Of a stretch of DNA of 64,000 nt, positions 35,722-43,045 are shown piece by piece. Location of the stretch: assembly GCF_900129375.1 (NCBI RefSeq), contig NZ_FQVN01000001.1:930001-994000 (forward strand), written 5' to 3'. Each line of letters begins with the position of its first letter. Within the stretch, counting starts at the first letter, position 1. The position numbers and the translations under genes are program-made. This DNA is from Streptoalloteichus hindustanus. Its GTDB lineage: Bacteria > Actinomycetota > Actinomycetes > Mycobacteriales > Pseudonocardiaceae. Below the pieces are notes generated by a model, which saw only the letters and a list, made by a program, of their open reading frames with translations, had not been told where the DNA came from and did not search any database.

Positions 35722-37827
35722 GTGACTGAGCGGGCCCGTTCCACGCGGCGGGCGGGCTCCGGCGCGTCCACCGCCCACCGAATGCGCAGTGTTCTCGCCA
35801 TTCCCGCTTTTCGCCGGCTGTGGATGGTCTGCGCGCTGTGCAGCATTGGTGACTGGTTGTCGCTGCTCGCGTTGTCGGCGCTCGTCACCAAGATGACCGA
35901 CGTCTACCTGGTGAAGAGTTTCGCGCTCAGCGCCGTGGTGGCCACCCAGTTGCTGCCCGCGATGTTGCTCGGCCCGTTGGGCGGGGTGCTCGCGGACCGG
36001 TTCGACCGCCGCAAGGTGATGGTGGTCGGCGATCTCCTGCGCTGCGCCCTGTTCCTGTCGATCGCGTTCGTCGGTGAGCTCTGGTGGCTGCTCATCGCGA
36101 ACTTCCTGATCGGCGTCTGCGCGTTGTTCTGGATTCCGGCGAAGGACTCGTCGATTCCGAACCTGTTGCGCCGGCCGGACCAGGTGGAGACGGCGAACCA
36201 GCTCGGCCTGATGATGACCTACGGCATCTCGGTGATCACGGCGGCCGGGCTGTTCTCGGCGATCTCCGCGGTCGGGCCGACCCTGAACCTGCGCAGCGAG
36301 CTCGGACTGGCCTACATCATCGTCATCGTCAACGGCCTGCTCTACCTGACCTCGGCCGTGATGGTGGCGACCCGCGTCAAGGAGATCTCCGGGCGGCGCG
36401 GCCCGAGGGTCGCCGGGCACGCCCCGGTGGGCACGCCGCGCGAGGGCATCGAGCAGCCCGGCCTCTTCGCGATGCTGCGCGAGGGTGTGCGGTTCATCGG
36501 CACCACGCCGCTGATCCGCGGCCTGCTGGTCGGGATCGCCGGCGCCTTCGCCGCCGGCGGGGCGGTGATCGCCTGTGCCAAGCTGTACGCGGCCAGCCTG
36601 TCCGGCGGGGACACCGCCTACGGCATGCTCTTCTTCGCGGTGTTCCTCGGGCTCGGGCTGGGGATGGCCGCCGCGCCCCGGCTGGCCCAGCGACTGCCGC
36701 ACAACCGGTTGTTCGGCATCGCCATCGTGCTCGCCGCGCTCGCGTTGGTCGTGGTCGCGCTGGCGCCGCACCTGTGGGTCGCGCTGGTGGCGGTGGCGCT
36801 GGTCGGGTTCTGCGCCGGCGCCGCCTTCCTGACCGGGCAGACGATCATCGGCTCGCAGGTCGAGGACGCGGTGCGCGGGCGGACCAACGCCATGGTCCAG
36901 CTCGTCATGAAGATCATTCTGTTCGGGGCGACCGCGGTGGTCCCGCTGCTGGTCGGCCTGGTGCGGCCGCGCACCGTCACGGTCTTCGGCGAGGAGATGC
37001 AGATCGACGGCACCCGACCGGTGCTGCTCGGCGCCGGCGTCGTCGCCGCGGTCGTCGGCGTGGTCGCCTACCGGCAGATGGACGACCGCCGCTCCGAGCC
37101 GATCCTGTCCGACCTGCTGCACGCCCTCCGGGGCGGCGACGACCGGCGTCGGAGCGGGGGCGGCCTGCTGATCGCCGTCGAGGGCGACACGATCGCCGAC
37201 ACGGCCACCCAGGCCCAGCGGCTGGCCGAGTGGCTGCGCTCCGGCGGCCGCGACGTGGTCCTCGCGGGCGACCCGGCGCTGGACGAGACCCGGCTGCGCG
37301 GCGTGCTGGACGGCGCGTCGCTCTCCGGGGCGCGGGCGCACGCGCTGGTCGCGGCGGCCGTGCGCGCGGACGTGGTCGAACGGCGGATCCGGCCGGCGCT
37401 GGCCTCCGGCGCGTTGGTGGTCATGGAGCGGTTCGTCGACAGCCCCCTGGCGCACCTGGGCGCGGCCAGCGGCCTCGGCCAGACCGAGCTGGAGGGGCTC
37501 GCCGACTGGGCGACCGGCCGGCTGCGGCCCGACGTCACCGTGCTGCTCGACCGCGACCCGGCGGGGTTGCGGGAACCGGAGCGCCCCGCGGAGGACCGTC
37601 CCCACGCGAGCGGCCTCGACAGCATGGAGCACCATTGGCGGGTGCAGCGCATCCTCACGGAGATGGCCGCCGCCGACCCGGACCGGTACGTCGTGGTGGA
37701 CGGCGACGGGCCCGCGGACGAGGTGGCGCGGCGCGTGCGGGACGCCGTGCGGCCGGTCCTGGCCGAGCGCCGGGTGGCGGTGGCGGACGGCCCGTCCTCG
37801 CTGGCCCCGGGCGTGGAGACGCGGTGA
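35722..37827 (+). CDS. MFS transporter fused to a degenerate thymidylate kinase domain
   Basis: A 701-residue fusion. Residues about 20-445 are a 12-segment major facilitator domain (ADRFDRRKVMVVGDLLR is the motif-A loop). Residues about 475-680 resemble thymidylate kinase: LLIAVEGDTIADTATQAQRLAEWL aligns with the P-loop region, and VMERFVDSPLAHLG with the DRYxxSxxAYQG motif. The P-loop Gly-Lys-Ser/Thr is absent, so dTMP kinase activity is unlikely. Streptomyces has a similar fusion upstream of holB. GTG 35722 is chosen after an AGGTCAGGA purine stretch; GTG 35695 is possible. Its stop overlaps the delta' gene as GTGA, so the two are coupled. Confidence 0.82.
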   Translation: MTERARSTRRAGSGASTAHRMRSVLAIPAFRRLWMVCALCSIGDWLSLLALSALVTKMTDVYLVKSFALSAVVATQLLPAMLLGPLGGVLADRFDRRKVMVVGDLLRCALFLSIAFVGELWWLLIANFLIGVCALFWIPAKDSSIPNLLRRPDQVETANQLGLMMTYGISVITAAGLFSAISAVGPTLNLRSELGLAYIIVIVNGLLYLTSAVMVATRVKEISGRRGPRVAGHAPVGTPREGIEQPGLFAMLREGVRFIGTTPLIRGLLVGIAGAFAAGGAVIACAKLYAASLSGGDTAYGMLFFAVFLGLGLGMAAAPRLAQRLPHNRLFGIAIVLAALALVVVALAPHLWVALVAVALVGFCAGAAFLTGQTIIGSQVEDAVRGRTNAMVQLVMKIILFGATAVVPLLVGLVRPRTVTVFGEEMQIDGTRPVLLGAGVVAAVVGVVAYRQMDDRRSEPILSDLLHALRGGDDRRRSGGGLLIAVEGDTIADTATQAQRLAEWLRSGGRDVVLAGDPALDETRLRGVLDGASLSGARAHALVAAAVRADVVERRIRPALASGALVVMERFVDSPLAHLGAASGLGQTELEGLADWATGRLRPDVTVLLDRDPAGLREPERPAEDRPHASGLDSMEHHWRVQRILTEMAAADPDRYVVVDGDGPADEVARRVRDAVRPVLAERRVAVADGPSSLAPGVETR

Positions 37828-39047
37828 CCGCGGACGTGACCCCGAGCGGAGTGTGGGCCGACGTCGTCGGGCAGCCGGAGGCGGTCGGCGTGCTGGGCGC
37901 GGCGGCCAGGGCCGCGCACGACCTGGTGGCGGGCAACCCGGTCGCCCCGGGCGCGATGACCCACGCGTGGCTGTTCACCGGCCCACCCGGCTCCGGTCGG
38001 TCGGTGGCCGCGCGGGCCTTCGCCGCCGCCCTCCAGTGCGCGCGACCGCACGGGGCCGAGCCGGGCTGCGGGGAGTGCGGCGCGTGCCGCACCACGATGG
38101 CCGGCACGCACGCGGACGTGCGGGTCGTGGTGCCCGAGGGGTTGTCGATCTCGGTCTCGGAGATGCGCTCGCTGGTGCAGCTCGCCGCGCGGCGGCCGAC
38201 CACCGGTCGGTGGCAGGTGGTGCTGGTCGAGGACGCCGACCGGCTCACCGAGGGCGCGGCCAACGCGTTGCTCAAGGCGGTCGAGGAGCCGCCGGACCGG
38301 ACCGTGTTCCTGCTCTGCGCGCCCTCGGACCACCCCGAGGACGTGTCGGTGACGATCCGCTCGCGGTGTCGGGTGATCGCGCTGCGCACGCCCTCCGCCG
38401 AGGCGATCGCCGACGTCCTGCACCGCAGGGACGGGCTGGACGAGGAGACCGCCCGGTGGGCGGCCAGCGTCTGCGGCGGCCACGTCGGCCGGGCCCGGCG
38501 GCTGGCCACCGACCCGTCGGCCCGCAGCCGGCGGGAGGCCGTGCTCGCGGCCCCGCTCGGCCTGCGGCGGCTCTCCGACGTCTTCGACCGCGCCGACGAC
38601 CTCGTCAAGGCCGCCGAGGCCGAGGCGGCGGCGGTCAGCGGGGCGCTGGACGAGGCCGAGCGCCAGGCGTTGGAGACCGCGATGGGCGCCGGCGGCACCG
38701 GCAAGGGCACCGCCTCGGCCACCAGGGGCGCCAAGGGCGCGCTCAAGGACCTGGAGAAGCGGCAGAAGTCCCGGGCCACCCGTACCCAGCGGGACGCGCT
38801 CGACCGCGCGCTGGTCGACCTGGCCGGCTTCTACCGGGACGTCCTGGTGACGGCCACGGGTGCCCAGGCCGCGCTGACCCATCCGGACCGCGCCGACGAC
38901 GTGGTCCGGGCCGCCCGCCACTGGCGACCCGAGACTGTGCTCCGGCGGTTGGAGGCCGTGCTGGCCTGCCGTGAGGCGTTGGAGCGCAACGTCAAGCCGC
39001 GGATCGCCATCGAAGCGCTGCTCACAGCCCTTCACACGGGTGGTTAG
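37824..39047 (+). CDS. holB: DNA polymerase III delta' subunit
   Basis: A 407-residue clamp-loader subunit. The first half is the AAA+ module: FTGPPGSGRSVAARAF (P-loop with Arg in place of Lys, as expected for non-hydrolysing delta'), a zinc site CARPHGAEPGCGECGAC, DADRLTEGAANALLKAVEEPP, and IRSRCRV, the conserved SRC motif. The second half is helical with a Lys-rich linker (LEKRQKSRATRTQRD). GTG 37824 overlaps the MFS fusion stop by 4 bp, so its synthesis depends on that gene. This coupling of MFS/TMK-like and holB recurs in actinobacteria. Confidence 0.93.
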   Translation: MTADVTPSGVWADVVGQPEAVGVLGAAARAAHDLVAGNPVAPGAMTHAWLFTGPPGSGRSVAARAFAAALQCARPHGAEPGCGECGACRTTMAGTHADVRVVVPEGLSISVSEMRSLVQLAARRPTTGRWQVVLVEDADRLTEGAANALLKAVEEPPDRTVFLLCAPSDHPEDVSVTIRSRCRVIALRTPSAEAIADVLHRRDGLDEETARWAASVCGGHVGRARRLATDPSARSRREAVLAAPLGLRRLSDVFDRADDLVKAAEAEAAAVSGALDEAERQALETAMGAGGTGKGTASATRGAKGALKDLEKRQKSRATRTQRDALDRALVDLAGFYRDVLVTATGAQAALTHPDRADDVVRAARHWRPETVLRRLEAVLACREALERNVKPRIAIEALLTALHTGG

Positions 39048-39108
39048 GGCGTCGCACGCCTTTGCCCGGCGGGCGGGCCTGTCCGCCGGCAGTCGGAGAT
39101 CAAAAGAG

Positions 39109-39138
39109 TTGTCCGCGCGCCGCGGGCGTTGTTAGCGT
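39109..39138 (+). promoter_or_regulatory. Promoter of the short leader frame
   Basis: TTGTCC (39109-39114), 18 bp, TAGCGT (39133-39138). Transcription would start near 39145, about 40 nt before the 19-residue frame. Confidence 0.45.
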
Positions 39139-39184
39139 GCCGCTGGCGCGAGGGACGCGTGAACGCCCTGGTCAGGGGAGGTTG

Positions 39185-39244
39185 ATGAATATGGCTGCCA
39201 GCAGCCGTGTTCAGCATGCCCTTGTCCGGTCCGCGCGGGGCTAG
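39185..39244 (+). CDS. 19-residue leader peptide
   Basis: ATG 39185 is preceded by GGGGAGG (39175-39181) at short spacing and by a promoter. The peptide MNMAASSRVQHALVRSARG ends at TAG 39242-39244, exactly at the loop edge of an 11-bp hairpin. This layout, a ribosome-bound short frame ending in a terminator-like stem, resembles an attenuator for the GNAT gene that begins at 39281. It could also simply be a small stand-alone peptide gene with its own terminator. Confidence 0.45.
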   Translation: MNMAASSRVQHALVRSARG

Positions 39245-39254
39245 CGCGGACCGG
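39226..39254 (+). terminator. Hairpin overlapping the leader-peptide stop
   Basis: CCGGTCCGCGC (39226-39236) pairs perfectly with GCGCGGACCGG (39244-39254) around GGGGCTA. A ribosome at the stop codon in the stem would keep it from forming. No T-run follows (GTCGTTCG). Confidence 0.6.
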
Positions 39255-39280
39255 GTCGTTCGAACGACCAGGAGTGTCGC

Positions 39281-39796
39281 GTGTTCTCCTTCTTCTCCCT
39301 GTCCGGCGCCGATCTCGTCACGAGCCGCCTCGTCCTGCGGACGTGGCCGACCGCCGAGCTCTCCGCCGTGCTGTCCGGCGTCCGCCTTCCGCACTGGGCG
39401 TCGGACTTCCCCGCCGAGGGCGACCAGGTGATCGCCGGTTTCGCGAGCGAGCACCCGGAGGCCCTGGGGGAGTACGGCCAACGCCAGATCACCGAGCGCG
39501 ACAGCGGTCTGGTGGTCGGCTCGATCGGGCTGTTCTGGCCGCCGAGCGACGGTTGCCTGGAGATCGGCTACGGCGTCGTGGCCTCTCGGCGGGGCCGGGG
39601 GTACGCCACGGAGGCCACCAGGGCCCTCGTGGAGTTCGCCCTCACCGCGCCGGGCGTCCACACCGTGTGCGCCGACGTGGAGCTGGCTAACCCCGCCTCG
39701 GTCCGCGTGCTGGAAAAGGCAGGCCTGCGGCGGCGGAGCACCGGTGAGACGACAGCCAGTTTCCGAACCGTGTCGCCGGGGCTGACCCGACAGTGA
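39281..39796 (+). CDS. GNAT family N-acetyltransferase
   Basis: A 171-residue acetyltransferase of the RimJ/RimL-like GNAT group. The LVTSRLVLRTW strand, IGYGVVASRRGRGYATEATRALVEFAL (acetyl-CoA-binding loop with RRGRGYA) and NPASVRVLEKAGLRRR are diagnostic. GTG 39281 follows AGGAG (39270-39274) by 6 nt. It stands alone downstream of a leader-peptide and hairpin unit and is followed by its own terminator. The substrate is unknown. Confidence 0.85.
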   Translation: MFSFFSLSGADLVTSRLVLRTWPTAELSAVLSGVRLPHWASDFPAEGDQVIAGFASEHPEALGEYGQRQITERDSGLVVGSIGLFWPPSDGCLEIGYGVVASRRGRGYATEATRALVEFALTAPGVHTVCADVELANPASVRVLEKAGLRRRSTGETTASFRTVSPGLTRQ

Positions 39797-39804
39797 TCCA
39801 GGGC

Positions 39805-39837
39805 GGGATCGGCGGTGGCCACGCCGTCGCCGATCCC
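39805..39837 (+). terminator. GNAT gene terminator
   Basis: GGGATCGGCG (39805-39814) pairs with CGCCGATCCC (39828-39837), followed by GCTTTG. It lies 9 bp after the GNAT stop. Confidence 0.8.
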
Positions 39838-40046
39838 GCTTTGCCCGGGTCCGGGTGCCGGTCACGGCATGTCGGACTGGCGTACGTTCGAACGGCTTCG
39901 TTGTCCTGGCCGCAAGGAGCCTGTGGCCACCGAACTCCGCCGCTGGCCCCTTACCTCTCCTGCGACAGCCCCCACCCGCCCTGGGGGGCGAGCCCTGCTC
40001 CAGCCTATCGAGACCCAACCACCGAGCCCAGGCTGCGCCGCCGAGC

Positions 40047-40074
40047 TGTGGACAACCTCGACACCTGGGGATAA
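40047..40074 (-). promoter_or_regulatory. DnaA box pair
   Basis: On the minus strand TTGTCCACA (40055-40047, perfect) and TTATCCCCA (40074-40066, one change from TTATCCACA) have the same direction and starts 19 bp apart, the same spacing as the pair at 18487. They lie in a 300-bp gap with no gene (39838-40142), downstream of the convergent SDR gene. Confidence 0.6.
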
Positions 40075-40142
40075 GTGCCTTCACCAACGGGTGGACATCA
40101 CCAAGCCGGTGTCGACATCTGGTACACGCGTTGCCCGTCGTG

Positions 40143-40934
40143 TCAGCGGGCCAGCCAGCCACCGTCGACGGCCAGGATGTGCCCGTTGACGTAGTCGGAC
40201 GCCGCCGAGGCCAGGAAGATGGCCGCGCCCACCAGGTCGGCTGGGCGGCCCCAGCGGCCGGCGGGGATCCGGGTCCGGATGGCCGCCTCGCGGTCGCCGT
40301 CCGCGCGGATCGGCGCCGTGCTCCTGGTCGCGATGTGCCCCGGGGCGATCGCGTTCACCTGCACGCCGTGCGGCCCCCACTCGTTGGCCAGCGCCTTGGT
40401 CAGCCCGGAGACCGCGCTCTTGCTGGCCGTGCAGGCGGGCAGCTGGATGCCGCCCTGGAAGCTGAGCAACGAGGCGATGTTGATGATCTTCCCGTTGCTC
40501 GGGCGGTGCGGGTGGTTGTCGGCCGAGTGGCAGCGGGCCAGCATCTGTCGCCCGACCGCCTGGCACAGCAGGAAGACCGAGTCCAGGTTCACCGTCAACA
40601 CCCGGCGCCAGTCCCGCAGCTCGACCTCGGTGGCCTGTTCCCGGTGCACGATGCCCGCGTTGTTGACCAGAATGTCGATCTGCTGCCGGGCGAGGAGCCG
40701 GGACACGGCGGGCTCGACCCTGGCCAGGTCCGCCAGGTCCACGGCGAGCCGCTCGACCCGCCGGCCGGTGGCCGCGACCTCGGCCGCCACCCCGTCGAGG
40801 TCCTTGGTGCGGCTGAGCAGGACGATGTCCGCGCCCGCTCGGGCGAGGCCCACCGCGATGGCCCTGCCGATGCCGGTGCGTGCCCCGGTCACCAGCGCGG
40901 TGCGGCCCACGAGGGAGAACAGCTCGGTGCTCAT
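40143..40934 (-). CDS. SDR-family oxidoreductase-like protein lacking the catalytic Tyr
   Basis: A 263-residue short-chain dehydrogenase-like protein closest in pattern to 2-deoxy-D-gluconate 3-dehydrogenases (KduD). The NAD-binding TGARTGIGRAIA, NNAG and IINIAS (catalytic Ser strand) are intact. The YxxxK site reads CTASK: the catalytic Tyr is Cys, a one-base change (TAC to TGC). There is also an insert of about 10 residues (CHSADNHPHRPSNG) before the Ser strand. Both changes suggest altered or lost activity. ATG 40934 gives the normal N-terminus. It stands alone. Confidence 0.8.
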   Translation of the reverse strand: MSTELFSLVGRTALVTGARTGIGRAIAVGLARAGADIVLLSRTKDLDGVAAEVAATGRRVERLAVDLADLARVEPAVSRLLARQQIDILVNNAGIVHREQATEVELRDWRRVLTVNLDSVFLLCQAVGRQMLARCHSADNHPHRPSNGKIINIASLLSFQGGIQLPACTASKSAVSGLTKALANEWGPHGVQVNAIAPGHIATRSTAPIRADGDREAAIRTRIPAGRWGRPADLVGAAIFLASAASDYVNGHILAVDGGWLAR

Positions 40935-41394
40935 TGGCGCTGCCCCGCTTCCGCGGCCGAGAGAGCGCCCGGCGCCGGTCGGCCGCGCCCCAGGTCGGCG
41001 GTCCGGGCGGCGCCCGCCCCCGCGAGCGCTCGTTTCCAGGGGATCACATCGCGGTGACGGTGTGTGACGGCTGATCCGGTGATCGTCGTAACGACTCAGC
41101 CACCCGTCCGCCCACTTCCGCACCGGGGCCGCCTCGAACCCGGCCCAACCGGCTTCGACCAGAGCGTTGTCGTGACGTCGGAACAATCGGGCGCCGGCCG
41201 TTCGGCGGTACCCACCTGCTTCGATCGGTCGTGGACGCCCGTCTTCTGGCTCCGTTCCGACAGCACCGCATGGACTAGACCGAATGGCTGTGGCGCTGGT
41301 GCGTTCGGCGGGCGAAACCGACACCGGAGTGAGACTCCCATCACCTCTGGCCCGCTGGAGGGGATACCCGTCGGTGACCCCTCTCCTCGCCCGC
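40935..41394. other. Gap between the SDR gene and tRNA-Thr
   Basis: About 460 bp. No frame shows the codon pattern of the genome, and no repeat or clear hairpin stands out. The SDR promoter must lie at its left end and the tRNA promoter at its right end. Confidence 0.5.
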
Positions 41395-41400
41395 TACACT
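41395..41400 (+). promoter_or_regulatory. -10 box of tRNA-Thr
   Basis: TACACT stands 13 bp before the mature tRNA 5' end; GGTGACC about 18 bp upstream may serve as the -35. Confidence 0.6.
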
Positions 41401-41412
41401 GGGTCCCGCCTC

Positions 41413-41489
41413 GCCGCCTTAGCTCAGTCGGCCAGAGCGACGCACTCGTAATGCGTAGGTCGTGGGTTCGATTCCCACAGGCGGCTCCA
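41413..41489 (+). tRNA. tRNA-Thr (CGT anticodon)
   Basis: A complete cloverleaf: acceptor GCCGCCT/AGGCGGC (41413-41419 with 41479-41485), D-arm TAGCTCAGTCGGCCAGAGC, anticodon stem ACGCA/TGCGT with loop CTCGTAA (anticodon CGT, reads ACG), T-arm GTGGGTTCGATTCCCAC, discriminator T and an encoded CCA (41487-41489). It is followed 7 bp later by a strong terminator. It sits on its own; in many actinobacteria a tRNA-Thr also lies downstream of holB. Confidence 0.97.
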
Positions 41490-41495
41490 GCACCT

Positions 41496-41532
41496 GACGA
41501 GGGCCTTTCCGGATCACGGAAAGGCCCTCGTC
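41496..41532 (+). terminator. tRNA-Thr terminator
   Basis: GACGAGGGCCTTTCCG (41496-41511) pairs with CGGAAAGGCCCTCGTC (41517-41532) over GATCA. The 16-bp perfect stem starts 7 bp after the tRNA. Confidence 0.9.
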
Positions 41533-41585
41533 GCGTTCGGGGTCGCAGTTTGGGTTGCGGTTCACTCCTGGCCGTCGCTGTGGTG

Positions 41586-42035
41586 TCACTCGGTGGCGGA
41601 CCAGCCGAGCCAGTGGTGGACGTGGATGCGCACGACCGGTCCGGGTGGCGGGTTGTCCTGGTACTGCGGGTACTTCGCGCACAGCAGGAGTAGGGCGTCC
41701 TCTGCCTCCGGCCAGCCGCTGACGATCTCGGCTTCGCCGTCGGCGCGCACCCACCACAGCTGGCTCCAGTCCTCCTCGTAGTGGTCCACGAGCAGGCTCA
41801 CCATGTTGTTCTGTGCGATGTTGCGCAGGCGGCGCGGGTGGGGGGAGTCCTTGGGTTTGGCGTCGATGGCCGTCCAGACGTCGTCCCCGGTGTCGCCGGC
41901 GTTGTCGGTGTCGTTCTCGGCGACGGCGAAGACGACCGGCACGAGGTGGGGCGCGCCGTCCGCGCCGACGGTCGCGAGCCGGGCGACGCGGGCGGTGGCG
42001 AACCGGGCGCGCGCCAGGGCCGGGTCCATCCGCAC
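41586..42035 (-). CDS. PPOX-class flavin/F420-dependent protein
   Basis: A 149-residue split-barrel protein of the pyridoxamine-phosphate-oxidase-like class, related to F420-binding oxidoreductases of actinobacteria. RFATARVARLATVGADGAPHLVPVVFAV and RLRNIAQNNMVSLLVDHYEEDWSQLWWVRADGEA are typical; the acidic insert ENDTDNAGDTGDD replaces a shorter loop. GTG 42035 is chosen because TACCCT (42047-42042) ends 6 nt upstream, as in leaderless transcripts; ATG 42029 is two codons in. It faces away from the PH-domain genes. Cofactor and substrate are unknown. Confidence 0.82.
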   Translation of the reverse strand: MRMDPALARARFATARVARLATVGADGAPHLVPVVFAVAENDTDNAGDTGDDVWTAIDAKPKDSPHPRRLRNIAQNNMVSLLVDHYEEDWSQLWWVRADGEAEIVSGWPEAEDALLLLCAKYPQYQDNPPPGPVVRIHVHHWLGWSATE

Positions 42036-42107
42036 GGGTCCAGGGTAGTCGTGATCACACCCGGTCGGCCGCTTCCCCGAGGGGCGGGGGCGGGCGATCC
42101 TGACGCG

Positions 42108-42488
42108 GTGGCCGACGTCATCGCCCCGCTTCTCGACACTCTCCCGGTGCCCCGGCGGCCGGAGGACCGCGCGCGGGTGCGGCAGCTCGCCGGACTGCTC
42201 GTCCCCGGCGAGCCGGTTCGCGCCGTGACCACCGGGCGGTCCGGCGACCAGGGCGAGGTGCTGCTCGCGGTGACCGACCGCCGCGTCGTCGGCCTGACCG
42301 ACGACGAGCGGGTGCTGACGATCCCGCTGTCCGAGGTGGCGTACGTGGCGACCTCGGGTGACTCCCGGGCCGGCGGGGCGGTGGCCGTGCACGGCCCCAC
42401 GGGCACGCTGCGGGTGGCTGACATGCCGTTCCGGTTGGCCCAGGAGTTCGCCGCCGCGGTGCGGGCGGGTGTGCTGGCTGTCGCCTGA
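42108..42488 (+). CDS. Bacterial PH-like domain protein A
   Basis: A 126-residue protein of beta-rich pattern. LVPGEPVRAVTTGR, LLAVTDRRVVGLTDDE and TIPLSEVAYVATSG follow the bacterial PH-like (YokE-type) layout, ending in a helix ADMPFRLAQEFAAAVRAG. Its paralogue of equal length follows 128 bp downstream. GTG 42108 gives the domain a short helical lead; the ribosome-binding site is a distant G-rich run. Function is unknown; such domains bind partners or lipids. No membrane segment. Confidence 0.6.
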   Translation: MADVIAPLLDTLPVPRRPEDRARVRQLAGLLVPGEPVRAVTTGRSGDQGEVLLAVTDRRVVGLTDDERVLTIPLSEVAYVATSGDSRAGGAVAVHGPTGTLRVADMPFRLAQEFAAAVRAGVLAVA

Positions 42489-42616
42489 GCGACCCCACCC
42501 TCCTCACTGAGGGTCATCGTTGACCGGGGCCGCTGGTCCACTCGGGTGAGCCGTTGGTCGCTGTGCCTCCATTTGGGTGATGGTGATCACGTTCCGGCGG
42601 GGGACAGGCTGCCGCC

Positions 42617-42997
42617 ATGCGTCCCGACCTCGAACAACGCCTGGCCGTGATTCCCCGGCGCCTGCGGGCGCGGCACGGCGACGACGCGCGTCGGCTCGAC
42701 CTGATGCTCGCCCCCGACGAGCGGGTCCGCGCCGTCACCGCCGGTCCGCTGCTGGGGCAGGGGAACGCGCTGGTCGTGGTGACCGACCGGCGCATCCTCG
42801 GCGCCGGCCCCGGGTGGACGACCTCCGTGCCGTACGGCCAGCTCAGCGGTGTCGTCGCCGATCGCCGGCTCGTGCTCCTCAGCACCGTCACCATCCACGC
42901 CGCGGGGCGCGTGTGGGCGCTGCGCTCGCCCCGGCAGGCGGCCGACGAGTTCGTGGCCGCCGTGCGGCAAGCCGCCGGCCTGGCCAGTCCGGTGTAG
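42617..42997 (+). CDS. Bacterial PH-like domain protein B
   Basis: A 126-residue paralogue of the preceding protein: LAPDERVRAVTAGP, LVVVTDRRILGAGP, SVPYGQLSGVVADR and SPRQAADEFVAAVRQA line up with it segment by segment. The N-terminus is more basic (PRRLRARHGDDARR). ATG 42617 follows GGGGGACAGG. The two genes look like a tandem duplication that has since diverged. Function is unknown. Confidence 0.65.
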   Translation: MRPDLEQRLAVIPRRLRARHGDDARRLDLMLAPDERVRAVTAGPLLGQGNALVVVTDRRILGAGPGWTTSVPYGQLSGVVADRRLVLLSTVTIHAAGRVWALRSPRQAADEFVAAVRQAAGLASPV

Positions 42998-43045
42998 CGG
43001 ACGCGACCGTCGACGCCCCGGGCGGGGATCGGGCACGCTCCGACC

